Below the pieces are notes generated by a model, which was given only the letters and a program-made list of their open reading frames with translations, was not told the DNA's origin and did not search any database. Positions 15,796-25,508 of a stretch of 64,000 bases of DNA are shown here, piece after piece (the stretch's first letter is position 1; the number at the start of each line of letters is the position of its first letter). The DNA comes from Rhizobium sp. BG4 (GTDB taxonomy: Bacteria; Pseudomonadota; Alphaproteobacteria; Rhizobiales; Rhizobiaceae), in assembly GCF_016864575.1 (NCBI RefSeq), contig NZ_CP044127.1, positions 124,001-188,000 of the forward strand, given 5' to 3'. The position numbers and the translations under genes were made by a program.

Positions 15796-16574
15796 CGTTG
15801 CGTCCTCCGCGTCTCGGGGCGCAAGGTGCCAATCTCACAGCGGCAACGAGCCTCGTCATTTCTGCTGCCGATATCCGATAGTACGCTAACGTACTCTGGC
15901 TTGTCCATCCGAAAGGTTGGAAAAGGTCAAGTCAAAAATCGGCGCCATCACCCTGGCCGACGACTCGGAAGATGAAATGCGGCTTGGAGAGGCCCCTTCG
16001 ATCGCGCCGAACGTGGGTGCCGTCTGGTATCAGTAAAAAGTGCCCTGCGCCCCGACCTTGATGTCGTCCGGCACATGGATCAACATCGACCGGCCGTCCC
16101 GGACGCTGTGGAGGCGGCGGTCGAGTGGCGAAGTCATCTGGGCGGGCGCTTGACTTCTTCTTTCACACGATCTCGGGCTCTGAAGGCGCTTCTTCTAAGG
16201 TACTATTCGACCTCTATGTGTTTGCGGGTTCTCGAACCGCCTCGATCCTCGTCAGCCCTGTGCCCAGCGTCCTGACGGAAAGGTCGTGCAATTTGCCAGA
16301 CAACCTTACTGCATGACCCATTCTCGCAACGGAGCGGATGTTGCGCAGACAAAGCAACCGAACGAGCTGTCCGCTCCGACCCGACGGGGGCGCGGCTGCG
16401 GGAGCCACGACCGCGTTTTTCTTCTTCATCGGCACGGTGTCTGCGTGACCCTTGCGAAACTCCAACGAATGGCGGCACTGATAACTGATCGGCTCCGGTC
16501 GCACGAATCCCACGGCTAGCCGGGCACGGTCGCACGCGCCATCGCGAACGAGCAACTGGAACTATCGGTCACCT
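15796..16574. other. intergenic stretch, nothing recognised
   Basis: About 780 bases. Short open frames occur on both strands (for example 16214-16555 minus), but none has a ribosome site together with a recognisable domain. It may hold decayed coding sequence, but I cannot identify it. Confidence 0.4.
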
Positions 16575-16589
16575 ATGTATTCTGACGGC

Positions 16590-17122
16590 ATGAGAATCAA
16601 TATCGCAATCATATCAATGGCGGGCGCCGTGTTGGCTGCGTGCAGCCCGGCTGGACCTTCTGGCAACTCGTCCGTACCTCAGCCAGCCAAGCCTGTCGAA
16701 ATCGAGCAATACCTAGGCCATTGGTTCGAGATGGCGCGCTACGGAAATCAGTTTGAGCGCGGTTGCGAGGCCGTTACTGCCGACTACTCGCTTGGTGAAG
16801 ATGGTATGGTCCGCGTGCTCAACACTGCCGGGAAGGCGGAATAGACGGTAGGCGCAAAGAATCCGAAGGCAGGGCAAAAACTGTCCCGGATAGCGGCAAC
16901 GCCAAGCTCAAAGTATCGTTCTTCGGCCCGTTTTACGGGGATTACTGGATCCTTGATCGCGCCGCGGATTATTCTTGGTCGATAATTGGCGAACCTTCGG
17001 GTCGATATTTATGGTTCCTGACTCGGAGACCCGACCCGACAAAAAAGACCCGTAACATGCTTGTCGAAAAGGCCAAAGCGCTCGGCTACGATGTCGACAT
17101 GCTGCGGTGGACGCAGCATTAG
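16590..17122 (+). pseudogene. lipocalin (Blc-type) lipoprotein, frameshifted
   Basis: A lipoprotein signal (MRINIAIISMAGAVLAACSP, lipobox LAAC) is followed by the lipocalin motif YLGHWFEMARYGNQFERGCE and VTADYSLGEDGMVRVLN. A one-base loss near 16825 (AACACTGCC for expected AACACCTGCC) sends the frame to a stop at 16844. The true continuation is intact to 17122: CREGGIDG, NAKLKVSFFGPFYGDYWILD, then DYSWSIIGEPSGRYLWFLTR and ALGYDVDM. Bacterial lipocalins are outer-membrane lipoproteins that bind lipids and help under envelope stress. A single-base change would restore it. Confidence 0.88.
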
Positions 17123-17161
17123 AAGCATTGTGGATGCTCGCCGCTCTGAGGGGCGCGTCAT

Positions 17162-18247
17162 CTAAACTAGCTGCAACTGATCCGTCCGGAGGTCATCTGC
17201 CCTTTCGAGAGAGGATAGCGTCACCCCCAGCAATCGTATGCCTTGCGGCAGCGGAAAGATTGACTTCAAGAGCGAGGCGACGGCCTCGTCGATTTCGCCG
17301 GCAGACAGGAAAGACCGCTCGACTGTCCTTGCGCGCGTGATCTGCGTGAAGTCAGCATATTTCACCTTCAGCGTCACGGTTTTTGCCCTGATCGAGTTGG
17401 TCTCGCAATAGCGCCAGACCTTGGCGATGAGCGGGCGCACGCCCTCGAGCGCCGGGTCATAGCTGTGAATGTCCTGCGCGAAAGTATCCTCGGCGCCGAC
17501 CGATTTGCGGATCCTGTCCGGCTTGACGCGGCGCTCATCGATGCCGCGGGCAATGCCGTAAAAGTATGGACCAGCTTTCCCGAAATGATCGGTCAGGAAC
17601 TGCAGCGACTGCGCCTTGAGGTCGGCGCCGGTCTGGATTCCGAGGCGGTGCATCTTCTCGGCGGTCGCCGGCCCGACGCCGTGGAATTTCTTCACGGCCA
17701 GCCCTTCGACAAAGGCAGGGCCGTTCTTCGGCGTGATGACGGCCTGCCCGTTCGGCTTGTTGAGGTCGGAGGCCATTTTGGCGAGAAACTTGTTGTAGGA
17801 GATTCCGGCTGAAGCATTCAGCCCGGTAACGGCCTTGATCCTTGCGCGGATCTCCAGCGCGATCTCGGTCGCGATCGGCATATCCTTGAGGTTTTCGGTC
17901 ACATCGAGATAGGCCTCGTCGAGCGACAGAGGCTCGATCAGCGGCGTGTATTCGGCAAAGATCTCGCGGATCTGCTGCGAGACGGCGCGATAGACCTCGA
18001 AGCGGGGCGTCACAAAAATCAGGTCAGGGCATTTGCGAGCGGCCGTGACCGAAGGCATCGCCGAGTGGACACCGAATTTTCGTGCTTCATAGCTAGCAGC
18101 CGCAACCACGCCTCGGGCGGCTGCACCACCGACGGCGAGCGGCTTGCCACGCAGTTCCGGATTATCGCGCTGTTCCACTGACGCGTAAAACGCATCCATG
18201 TCGACATGGATGATCTTTCTAATCGTCGAAGCTGCCGTCACATCCAT
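17162..18247 (-). CDS. dinB: DNA polymerase IV (Y family)
   Basis: A 361-residue translesion polymerase. Catalytic motifs are present: HVDMDAFYASVEQRDNPEL (metal-binding Asp16) and EPLSLDEAYLDVTENL (Asp-Glu pair near residue 110). The helix-hairpin-helix region FHGVGPATAEKMHRLGIQT and a C-terminal little-finger domain follow. Length is normal. It copies past damaged bases with low fidelity. Rhizobial accessory replicons often carry an extra dinB beside the chromosomal one. No imuA/imuB or lexA neighbours are seen. Confidence 0.95.
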   Translation of the reverse strand: MDVTAASTIRKIIHVDMDAFYASVEQRDNPELRGKPLAVGGAAARGVVAAASYEARKFGVHSAMPSVTAARKCPDLIFVTPRFEVYRAVSQQIREIFAEYTPLIEPLSLDEAYLDVTENLKDMPIATEIALEIRARIKAVTGLNASAGISYNKFLAKMASDLNKPNGQAVITPKNGPAFVEGLAVKKFHGVGPATAEKMHRLGIQTGADLKAQSLQFLTDHFGKAGPYFYGIARGIDERRVKPDRIRKSVGAEDTFAQDIHSYDPALEGVRPLIAKVWRYCETNSIRAKTVTLKVKYADFTQITRARTVERSFLSAGEIDEAVASLLKSIFPLPQGIRLLGVTLSSLERADDLRTDQLQLV

Positions 18248-18649
18248 TGGTGCGGCCTCAGGTGAAGTTCGAAGTGTGCCGGTTCATGTCTATTTCATCT
18301 ATCTAAATGAATAGAACAAAGTAAGAACTTTTTTAGCTGGAGTCAAATAGCTGTGGCGATCCGTTGCCTCGGCTAGCGCCCTGCCAGCCCATCCTGTGTT
18401 CATTTTTTCTGAAGACACCTCCCGGAGTGCGGGACGGCCGGACTGCCGCGACTGCTGCCGAGCATCCCTGCAGGCCAGGACGAGCGGGGCACCTGACCTG
18501 CGATGGACAACCTGCGCTGATCGCGCAGGCGGCGATTGAGCGACAGCCGGGGGCAAGAGGATCGAGCTGCGACCGAGTACGCTTTGTTTTCTCCTTTGCC
18601 ATCTCAATTTTTTGGCTGGACGGCAGCTCCGATATAGACGGCGTGCCTT

Positions 18650-18708
18650 TCCGGATTGGCCGAACTTGAAATCCGGATTGGACGAAGATATCTTCCGGAT
18701 CAGACGAA
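18650..18708 (+). repeat. three direct repeats with exact 22-bp period (operator-like)
   Basis: TCCGGATTGGCCGAA (18650-18664), TCCGGATTGGACGAA (18672-18686) and TCCGGATCAGACGAA (18694-18708) recur with an exact 22-bp period, about two helical turns. They end 31 bases before the TTG start of the ATPase gene. This arrangement looks like a set of sites for a protein binding one face of the helix, such as an operator of the downstream gene; it could also be a short iteron array. Confidence 0.7.
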
Positions 18709-18739
18709 TAGTTACGGTTAGTTCCAAAGGGGCCAATAT

Positions 18740-19990
18740 TTGATCAGCAACAACAAGGCCGACCTGCTGTTTCCCAGAGGTGCGTCTCAACGCGTGGCCA
18801 TAGCCATGACAGATACGCCGGTCGTCCTCGTGAATGGACCCCGACAATGCGGCAAGACCACTCTGGTACGATCTCTCCTCAAGACAGACCGGCCGTATTT
18901 CACGCTGGATGACGACACGACGCTCGCATCGGCAAAGACCGATCCGGTCGGCTTTATCAGGCAAATCGATACTGCAATCCTCGACGAAGTGCAGCGGGCT
19001 CCCGAACTGTTGCGCGCCATCAAAAGCGCCGTCGACAACGACCGACGTCCCGGCCGATTTCTTTTGACAGGATCCGCCAACATCCTTGCGCTTCCGACCG
19101 TCTCGGAAAGCCTTGCCGGCAGGATGGAGGTTGTGACCCTGCTGCCCCTGGGCCAGGCAGAAGTCCTGAGAGGGAAGGGCAATTTCCTCGACAAGGCATT
19201 TGCCGGAGAGCTTACGGCGCCTGGGAGCGTTATTGTCGGGTCTGACCTGATCGAACACGTCCTCACTGGCGGATATCCGGAGATGATCGCACGCCCCGAT
19301 CCTCGCCGTCGTTCTGCTTGGGCAAGAGAATATATCCGAGCGATTGTCGAGCGCGACGTTAGCGAAATCGCCGATGTCGAGCGTCTCGACCAGATGCCTC
19401 AGCTACTTCGCGCACTCGCACATCACTCGGGACAGCTCTTGAATTTCGCGCAGCTGGCAGGACAAATCGGTCTCGATGATAAAACCGCGCGTCGCTATAT
19501 CGGCATCTTCGAGAACCTGTTTCTGGTGCGCAGGATCGAGCCATGGTTCCGCAATCCACTGAAGCGTCTCGTGAAGACGCCGAAGCTGTTCTTCCTGGAT
19601 AGCGGACTTCTTGCCGCATTAACGGGATTGACCCAGGATCGTATTGCAAGAGACCGCTCGGCCTTCGGTGCCCTGCTCGAAACCTTCGTTGCCAATGAGA
19701 TTCTCAGGCTCGCCACATGGAGCGATGCTCGACCGACCTTCCATCATTATCGTGACAAAGATCAGGACGAGGTCGATATTATTCTGGAAGATGAGAGCGG
19801 CGATATCATCGGGCTTGAGGTAAAGGCTGCGGCGACGGTCACAGCGCCGGATTTCAAGGGCCTCCGGAAAGTTGCGGCTGCCACCGGAAGCGCCTTCAAG
19901 GCAGGATGGGTTCTTTACGACGGGGACAAGATCCTACCCTTTGGTGATAGACTGGCGGCGGTCCCGCTTTCCTGCCTCTGGGGCGAGTGA
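18740..19990 (+). CDS. AAA ATPase with DUF4143 domain
   Basis: A 416-residue protein of the AAA_14/DUF4143 family. The Walker A motif is GPRQCGKTT (33-41) and Walker B is TAILDEVQRAPE (about 89-100), followed by the sensor region RFLLTGSANIL. The C-terminal DUF4143 part has RNPLKRLVKTPKLFFLDSGL, a nuclease-fold-like segment (HYRDKDQDEVDIILE) and GLEVKAAATV. The TTG start is chosen because AAGGGG lies about 8 bases upstream; no better in-frame ATG has one. The role of the family is unknown: it is widespread, often solitary and horizontally mobile. The three phased repeats just upstream suggest it is tightly regulated. Confidence 0.9.
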   Translation: MISNNKADLLFPRGASQRVAIAMTDTPVVLVNGPRQCGKTTLVRSLLKTDRPYFTLDDDTTLASAKTDPVGFIRQIDTAILDEVQRAPELLRAIKSAVDNDRRPGRFLLTGSANILALPTVSESLAGRMEVVTLLPLGQAEVLRGKGNFLDKAFAGELTAPGSVIVGSDLIEHVLTGGYPEMIARPDPRRRSAWAREYIRAIVERDVSEIADVERLDQMPQLLRALAHHSGQLLNFAQLAGQIGLDDKTARRYIGIFENLFLVRRIEPWFRNPLKRLVKTPKLFFLDSGLLAALTGLTQDRIARDRSAFGALLETFVANEILRLATWSDARPTFHHYRDKDQDEVDIILEDESGDIIGLEVKAAATVTAPDFKGLRKVAAATGSAFKAGWVLYDGDKILPFGDRLAAVPLSCLWGE

Positions 19991-20410
19991 TTTCGGAAAC
20001 AGCCCATCGCTTGCGGGAATGCTCACACAAAAAAGGTCGATTCAACGCAGAGCTGCATGCTGCGGCGGCGCCGTGTGGCTTTCCGTAGCGAAGGCGCGGC
20101 TTCCGTGCGTGCTAACTCGTAAAGCCAGGTTGAAGAGCAGGCTATTTCCTCAGTGGAAAGAGTCTCGTGAGACTGGGCGCGGGTACCATAGTGCCGACAT
20201 CCGCCACCACATGCTAACGTGTGCGGACCTGTACGTGGCACCTGATGCTCGTGCGCAAACACGGCTTCTTTTCGCAGCCGAGTTGCAGAACGAAAATATA
20301 TTCCTTTAGCGCCGGCGCGCCGTAGAGAATATTGGGCCGAACCCAAGCGACAACCGAGTTCCCACGCCGCCGACAAGTATCGGCACCGGGAGCCGAGAAG
20401 GTGAACGCAA
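19991..20410. other. intergenic stretch, nothing recognised
   Basis: About 420 bases between the ATPase and monooxygenase genes. No convincing gene, repeat or terminator was seen. Confidence 0.4.
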
Positions 20411-21730
20411 TTGACCGAACGGCAACTTCATCTGGGCGCCTTCATGCGCCCCGTCAGCCTCCATACCGGAGCCTGGCGGTATCCGGGGTCTTATCCGGAC
20501 GCGAATTTCAACTTTGCCCATATCGTCGCGTTTGCGAAGAAACTGGAAGCGGCGAAGTTCGACGCCTTCTTCATGGCCGATCATCTTGCCGTGCTCAACA
20601 TGCCCGAGGAGGCTTTGAAGCGCAGCCACACGGTCACGTCGTTCGAGCCGTTCACGCTGCTTTCCGCTATTGCGGCGCTGACGAGCCGCATCGGTCTCGT
20701 CGCCACGGCATCGACCACGTTCGACGAGCCCTATCATGTGGCGCGGCGCTTCGCATCTCTCGATCACATTAGCGGCGGACGCGCCGGGTGGAACATCGTC
20801 ACGACTTCCAATCCCGATGCTGCACTGAATTTCGGCCTTGATGCGCATGTCGCTCATGGCGAACGCTACGAACGTGCGCGCGAATTCTATGACGTCGTCA
20901 CCGGTTTGTGGGATAGCTTCGACGACGACGCCTTTATCCGCGATATCGAAAGCGGTGCCTTCTTCGACCCGGCGAAGTTGCATGCCCTCAACCATAAAGG
21001 CACTGAACTGTCCGTACGGGGTCCGCTTAATATCGCCCGCCCTCCACAAAGATGGCCCGTCATCGTTCAGGCCGGTCAATCCGACCCGGGCCGGCAGCTT
21101 GCCGCTGAAACGGCTGAGGTCGTCTTTTGCTCGCCGCGCGACTTGCCCTCCGGACAGGCGCTCTATGCCAATATCAAGGGGCGGATGGGAAAGGTGGGGC
21201 GCAACCCTGATCATCTGAAGATTCTGCCTGCGGCATTCGTGGTGATCGGGGATACACTTGAGGAGGCGAGGGCGAAGCGCGCCCGTCTTGATACCCTCGT
21301 GCATTACGACAGCGCTATCGCTTCGCTGTCGATCGCGCTTGGCCATGACGCCTCGAAATTCGACCCTGACCAGCCGCTTCCCGAGGTGCCTGAGACCGAT
21401 GCCAGCAAGACCGGCCGCGAGCAGGTGCTGAGGCTCGCGGAGCAGGAGCGTTTGACCGTCCGCCAGCTGGCGCAGCGCTATGGCGGCTACTCGGGTCTCG
21501 CCTTTGTCGGCACGCCGCAGCAGATCGCCGACGACATGGCCCAGTGGCTTTATGAAGGGGGATCCGACGGTTTCAACGTCGTCTTCCCCTATCTGCCGCA
21601 GGGGCTCGACGATGTTGTCGAGCGGCTGGTTCCGGAGCTCCAACGGCGGCGGCTCTTTCGCACGGATTATGAGGGAAAAACGCTACGCGACCACCTCGGG
21701 CTTTCGCGGCCGAAGAGCCGCTACGCTTGA
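20411..21730 (+). CDS. LLM-class FMN-dependent monooxygenase (NtaA/SnaA/DszA type)
   Basis: A 439-residue flavin-dependent two-component monooxygenase of the bacterial luciferase superfamily, using FMNH2 supplied by a reductase. Typical segments are LGAFMRPVSLHTGAWRYPGS, FDAFFMADHLAVLN, the ISGGRAGWNIVTTSNPDAAL block, and the C-terminal GLAFVGTPQQIADDMAQWL with GGSDGFNVVFPYLPQGLDD. It starts with TTG behind GAGAAGG. The substrate is not predictable; relatives oxidise chelators, organosulfur compounds or thioethers. The FAD-binding gene 58 bases downstream on the same strand is probably co-transcribed. Confidence 0.92.
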   Translation: MTERQLHLGAFMRPVSLHTGAWRYPGSYPDANFNFAHIVAFAKKLEAAKFDAFFMADHLAVLNMPEEALKRSHTVTSFEPFTLLSAIAALTSRIGLVATASTTFDEPYHVARRFASLDHISGGRAGWNIVTTSNPDAALNFGLDAHVAHGERYERAREFYDVVTGLWDSFDDDAFIRDIESGAFFDPAKLHALNHKGTELSVRGPLNIARPPQRWPVIVQAGQSDPGRQLAAETAEVVFCSPRDLPSGQALYANIKGRMGKVGRNPDHLKILPAAFVVIGDTLEEARAKRARLDTLVHYDSAIASLSIALGHDASKFDPDQPLPEVPETDASKTGREQVLRLAEQERLTVRQLAQRYGGYSGLAFVGTPQQIADDMAQWLYEGGSDGFNVVFPYLPQGLDDVVERLVPELQRRRLFRTDYEGKTLRDHLGLSRPKSRYA

Positions 21731-21788
21731 AGCCGTGGGAACTCGATCCTGTCCGGACGCGTTTGCTGTGCGCATGCGAGGGCTATGA

Positions 21789-23153
21789 ATGATCTATGAT
21801 GCGGTTTTGGTCGGGTCTGGGTTCTCGGCGATTGCGACACTTTGCAATCTCATTGAACGCCTTCCGGCTTCCGCGGCGGTGGCTGTTATTGGCGATGACC
21901 CGGGCTTTGGCCGCGGCACCGCCTACAGGTCGGAGCTTTATCTTCACCGGCTGAATGTCCCGGCAGGGCGGATGAGCCTCTTTCCCGACAGGCCCGATGG
22001 CTTTGTAGAGTGGCTTGCCGAGCGCAAGCGGCCGTTGAAGGAGGGTGATTTTGCCTCCCGACAGGATTACGGCCTCTACGTTCGCGATAGCCTGGCAGCA
22101 CTGCTGCGCAACAAGAAGCAGCGATGCAGGGTGGATTTCATCCGGGCCAAAGCGACAGGCTGCGTCGAGCGTTACAACGAAACGCTCGGCTTTCTCCTCG
22201 ACAATGGCGGCGAGATCGCAGGCCGGAATGTTGTGCTGTGCCTTGGCGTTGGCAATGCACCGCTGCCGGTCGATGTCTCGGGATTGGCCGCTTCGGCCAA
22301 AGAGCGGATCATCGAAAACCCGTGGCGGCTTTCTTGGCTACGGCGTGTTGGGCGAGAAGACGTCGTCTGCATCCTCGGCTCCGGCCTGACGATGATCGAT
22401 CAGGTTCTGGCGCTGCAAGCGCGCGGTTTCCGTGGCAAGATTGATGTACTTTCGCGACGTGGGCTCGTCCCTCATGGGCATGTGGTGGCGCCCAAGCCGC
22501 CCGCCGACTTCGATCCGCAGACCCTGCCGGTTAAGATGAGCGCGCTGCTTCACCGGCTGCGCGAGGAAAGCAGGGTTACAGGCGACTGGCGCTCGGTCAT
22601 GGACCGCCTGCGCCCGCAGACGCAAGCGCTCTGGGCGCGCCTGCCTGCGGCCGAGCGCAGCCGATTTCTTCGTCACGCCCTGCCGTGGTGGAACATTCAC
22701 CGCCATCGGGTGGCGCCAGATGTGCACGGCCGTTTTCGCGAGCTGGTGGAAAATGGCCAAGTCGTTGTGCATGCGGGCTTCCTCTCGGCAGTGGAGGAGG
22801 CAGGAAAGGGCCTGTCGATCAATTACCGGGCCAAGGGAACATGGGACGGAAAGCGAATGAACGTTGACTGGCTGATCAACTGCACCGGCGTCGAAAGGGC
22901 GGGTATCGCGCATTCACCGCTGCTTGCGGAGATGAAGCGTCAGGCTCTGATCAAGGCAGATCCGCGGGGTCTCGGCATCGTTGTCGATCCGCAATCGAGA
23001 GTGCCCGGCGATACCGCAATCCGCGCGCGGCTCTATGCGGTCGGCGCGCTGACCGCAGGCCAGTTCTGGGAGATCACGGCCGTGCCGGATATTCGCGTCC
23101 AAGCGCAGGCCGTTGCAAACGAAATTGCTTCCGTGATCACAGCGAGAGAATGA
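21789..23153 (+). CDS. FAD/NAD(P)-binding oxidoreductase
   Basis: A 454-residue protein beginning with a dinucleotide-binding fold, YDAVLVGSGFSAIATLCNLI, followed by the family signature GRGTAYRSELYLHRLNVPAG and RMSLFPDRPDGFVEWL. A second nucleotide-binding loop, VVCILGSGLTMIDQVLAL, lies near residues 195-212. This is the FAD-NAD(P)-binding family that includes hydroxyacylglutathione-like and ornithine N-monooxygenase-like enzymes. It follows the LLM monooxygenase by 58 bases. It could be an independent oxygenase or an electron-transfer partner, though it lacks the small flavin-reductase fold expected of a standard LLM partner. Confidence 0.88.
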   Translation: MIYDAVLVGSGFSAIATLCNLIERLPASAAVAVIGDDPGFGRGTAYRSELYLHRLNVPAGRMSLFPDRPDGFVEWLAERKRPLKEGDFASRQDYGLYVRDSLAALLRNKKQRCRVDFIRAKATGCVERYNETLGFLLDNGGEIAGRNVVLCLGVGNAPLPVDVSGLAASAKERIIENPWRLSWLRRVGREDVVCILGSGLTMIDQVLALQARGFRGKIDVLSRRGLVPHGHVVAPKPPADFDPQTLPVKMSALLHRLREESRVTGDWRSVMDRLRPQTQALWARLPAAERSRFLRHALPWWNIHRHRVAPDVHGRFRELVENGQVVVHAGFLSAVEEAGKGLSINYRAKGTWDGKRMNVDWLINCTGVERAGIAHSPLLAEMKRQALIKADPRGLGIVVDPQSRVPGDTAIRARLYAVGALTAGQFWEITAVPDIRVQAQAVANEIASVITARE

Positions 23154-23335
23154 CCGGCGACAGCCGGCTGCGACTATCGCCGCGGTTTTTCGGGCCGTTG
23201 GCGTTGGCAGCACCTGCTCCCTGATCCCTGCTGCTTATCTCGCCGAAACGTAGGCATCAGTGCTTGGTATTCGTCCGACCGTACCGCCCTTCGAAATCTA
23301 CACGGCAACTTGGTTTCGTCCGGAAGAGGCCGGGA

Positions 23336-24235
23336 TCAACCGAGTGCTTCGCGAGGGAAACCAGACGCGAGGCTGTCGATGAACTTCCTGACAGCCGGAG
23401 GAAGGCCGCGCCGCGTCGTAAACACCAGATGCACAAGTCCTTTCATGCCGCGCCAAGCAGGTAAGACGCGAACCAGCCGTCCCTGCTCCAATGCCTCTCG
23501 GCATGTGTGGTCAGGCAGCAGCGCGACGCCCAGGCCAGCGAGCGCTGCCGTTCGAACGGCAGTAAAATCTGCACACTCAATACGCGGTTGATGAACAAGC
23601 GTATGTGAACAGCCATCGTCGGTTTCGAGAAACCAGTTCACCTCGCCATGGTCATCCGTCGTCGACAGGGTCGGCTCCCGTGCGAGATCTTCGATGCTGC
23701 CAATGCGGCTGGCGATCTGCGGAGCCGAAACGAGGATTCGGATTGAGCTTCCGAGCGAACGCATGGTCAGCGACGCATCGCCGTCGAGTGACGTTCGAAC
23801 TCTAAGTGCCACATCGACACGCTCCTCAATCAGGTCGACGGGCCGATCCACGGCAACGAGCTGCAGGCGGACCTTCGGATGCTGTGCGAGAAACCTGGCC
23901 ACCAAATCCGAGATGGGTTCAACGAGCCCTGTCGGGCAGCTTATCCGGATCAAGCCATGCGGTTCGGACTGGGCTTCGGCAACGAGCGCCTCGGCCCGCT
24001 CTGCCTCAGCCAGCATCGCCTTGCAGCGCTCGTAGAAGGATTGCCCGACGTCTGTAACGCGAAAGCGGCGGCTTGATCTCTCGATAAGGCGAACGCCCAG
24101 CCGGGCCTCAAGGCCCGCCACGCGCCTGCTCAGCTTTGACTTCGGCTCGCGAAGGGCACGCCCGGCCGCAGCGAAACCGCCGTGGTCGATAACCTCGGCG
24201 AAATAGAAAAGGTCATTGAGGTCAGATTTCATCAT
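23336..24235 (-). CDS. LysR-family regulator, divergent from the SDR gene
   Basis: A LysR-type regulator of about 299 residues. The helix-turn-helix spans residues 1-60 (LNDLFYFAEVIDHGGFAAAG and REPKSKLSRRVAGLEARLGV), followed by the effector domain. I place the start at ATG 24235 (or the adjacent ATG 24232), because MKSDLNDLFYF is the normal beginning of this subgroup; the longer open frame to 24283 has no ribosome site. The stop at 23336 lies 180 bases from the FAD oxidoreductase. It is divergent from the SDR/SnoaL pair with a 110-base gap, the classic arrangement for a regulator of that pair. Confidence 0.92.
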   Translation of the reverse strand: MMKSDLNDLFYFAEVIDHGGFAAAGRALREPKSKLSRRVAGLEARLGVRLIERSSRRFRVTDVGQSFYERCKAMLAEAERAEALVAEAQSEPHGLIRISCPTGLVEPISDLVARFLAQHPKVRLQLVAVDRPVDLIEERVDVALRVRTSLDGDASLTMRSLGSSIRILVSAPQIASRIGSIEDLAREPTLSTTDDHGEVNWFLETDDGCSHTLVHQPRIECADFTAVRTAALAGLGVALLPDHTCREALEQGRLVRVLPAWRGMKGLVHLVFTTRRGLPPAVRKFIDSLASGFPREALG

Positions 24236-24344
24236 CGTTCTCGAGATGGAACGATGGGTACCATTTTTGCAGACTATGTGCATCAGCGTTCTGCTGTCAT
24301 CTTCTTTTCAACGGCAAAACGCCGCAGACATAAGGAGCAAGACA

Positions 24345-25097
24345 ATGAGCAAGAAGTTCGAACAGAAGGTCGTCATCGTCACTGGCGGCACCAGCGGTAT
24401 CGGTCTGGCAACAGCCAAGGCGTTCTCGGAGCAAGGCGCGGCCATATTCATAACGGGTCGCCGCAAGGAAACACTGAACGCCGCCGTCAAGGAGATTGGC
24501 GGCCGGGTGACAGGTATCCAAGCCGACATGAGCAAACTGACCGATATCGATCGTCTGTATGACGCGGTACAGCAGAAGCACTCGCAAATCGACGTTGTCT
24601 TCGCCAACGCAGGCGGCGGCGAGTTCGCAGCGCTCGGCGCCATCACCGAAAAGCACTACCAGAACACCTTCGACACAAATGTGAAGGGCACGCTCTTTAC
24701 CGTGCAGAAGGCCCTCCCTCTGCTGCGGGACGGCGCATCGATCATTCTCACTTCTTCGACGACCAGCGTCTCCGGCACGCCTGCGTTCAGCGTCTACTCC
24801 GCCACGAAGGCGGCGATCCGCAGCTTCGCCCGCAACTGGATCCTCGACCTCAAGGATCGCCACATCCGCGTCAATGCGATCAGCCCCGGCGTGACCGATA
24901 CCGCAGGCCTGAACGAGCTCTTCGGCAACGGCGACAGTGCCGAAAACACGAAGAGCTACCTCGCAAGCCTCATCCCGGCAGGCCGTATCGGCAAACCGGA
25001 GGAAATCGCGAAAGCCGTACTCTTCCTGGCGTCTGAGGATGCAAGCTTCGTGAACGGCGTCGAGCTGTTCGTCGATGGCGGCCAGGTTCAGATCTAA
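24345..25097 (+). CDS. SDR-family oxidoreductase
   Basis: A 250-residue classical short-chain dehydrogenase/reductase. The cofactor loop is TGGTSGIG (13-20); VVFANAGGGEF covers the NNAG position; the catalytic serine lies in ILTSSTTSVSG and YSATK holds the catalytic Tyr and Lys. The arginines in TGRRKETL after the second strand suggest NADP(H). AAGGAG lies about 7 bases before ATG. The substrate is unknown. It is followed after 21 bases by the SnoaL-like gene and is divergent from a LysR gene, so these form a small regulated unit. Confidence 0.93.
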   Translation: MSKKFEQKVVIVTGGTSGIGLATAKAFSEQGAAIFITGRRKETLNAAVKEIGGRVTGIQADMSKLTDIDRLYDAVQQKHSQIDVVFANAGGGEFAALGAITEKHYQNTFDTNVKGTLFTVQKALPLLRDGASIILTSSTTSVSGTPAFSVYSATKAAIRSFARNWILDLKDRHIRVNAISPGVTDTAGLNELFGNGDSAENTKSYLASLIPAGRIGKPEEIAKAVLFLASEDASFVNGVELFVDGGQVQI

Positions 25098-25118
25098 GCC
25101 CGCAATAGGAGAACGATC

Positions 25119-25508
25119 ATGGCCGACATTGCAACATTGCTTGAACGAAACCTTCAGGGAATCTTCGGGGAGGGCGACGAAGCCCTCCGCCGCAAAGTTG
25201 CCGAGGAAATCCTGCATGAAGATGCCGTCTTCGTCGAACCGCATGGCATTTATCAAGGACGCGACGCGATCGTTCGCGTCGCCGGCGAAATTCGTGGAAT
25301 GCATCCAAGCTTCCGTTACACGCCCCTGGCTGACGCTGAGATTCTTCATGATCGAGCGGGCAGGGTGAGATGGGTAGCTGGTGTACCAGGAGAGGATTCA
25401 GCCTACGCCGGAACCGACTTCGTCATCGCCAGAGACGGCAAGATCGAGGGCCTCTATCTGTTTTTCGATGGAGCGCCTGACCCGACCAGTCCTCCGATCC
25501 CTGCCTGA
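25119..25508 (+). CDS. SnoaL-like / NTF2-fold protein
   Basis: A 129-residue small cone-fold protein: MADIATLLERNLQGIFGEGD, then LHEDAVFVEPHGIYQGRDAI, then FRYTPLADAEILHDRAGRVR and FVIARDGKIEGLYLFFD. Members act as isomerases, cyclases or ligand-binding proteins, often coded beside SDR enzymes as here. AGGAG lies upstream of ATG. Probably works on the same substrate as the SDR (inference). Confidence 0.85.
   Translation: MADIATLLERNLQGIFGEGDEALRRKVAEEILHEDAVFVEPHGIYQGRDAIVRVAGEIRGMHPSFRYTPLADAEILHDRAGRVRWVAGVPGEDSAYAGTDFVIARDGKIEGLYLFFDGAPDPTSPPIPA

Noticed and set aside
20306..21643. A 445-codon frame antisense to the LLM monooxygenase
   Set aside because: Shadow of a well-recognised family member; no start signal.
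24297..25349. A 350-codon frame antisense to the SDR/SnoaL genes
   Set aside because: Crosses two recognised genes and their gap; shadow frame.
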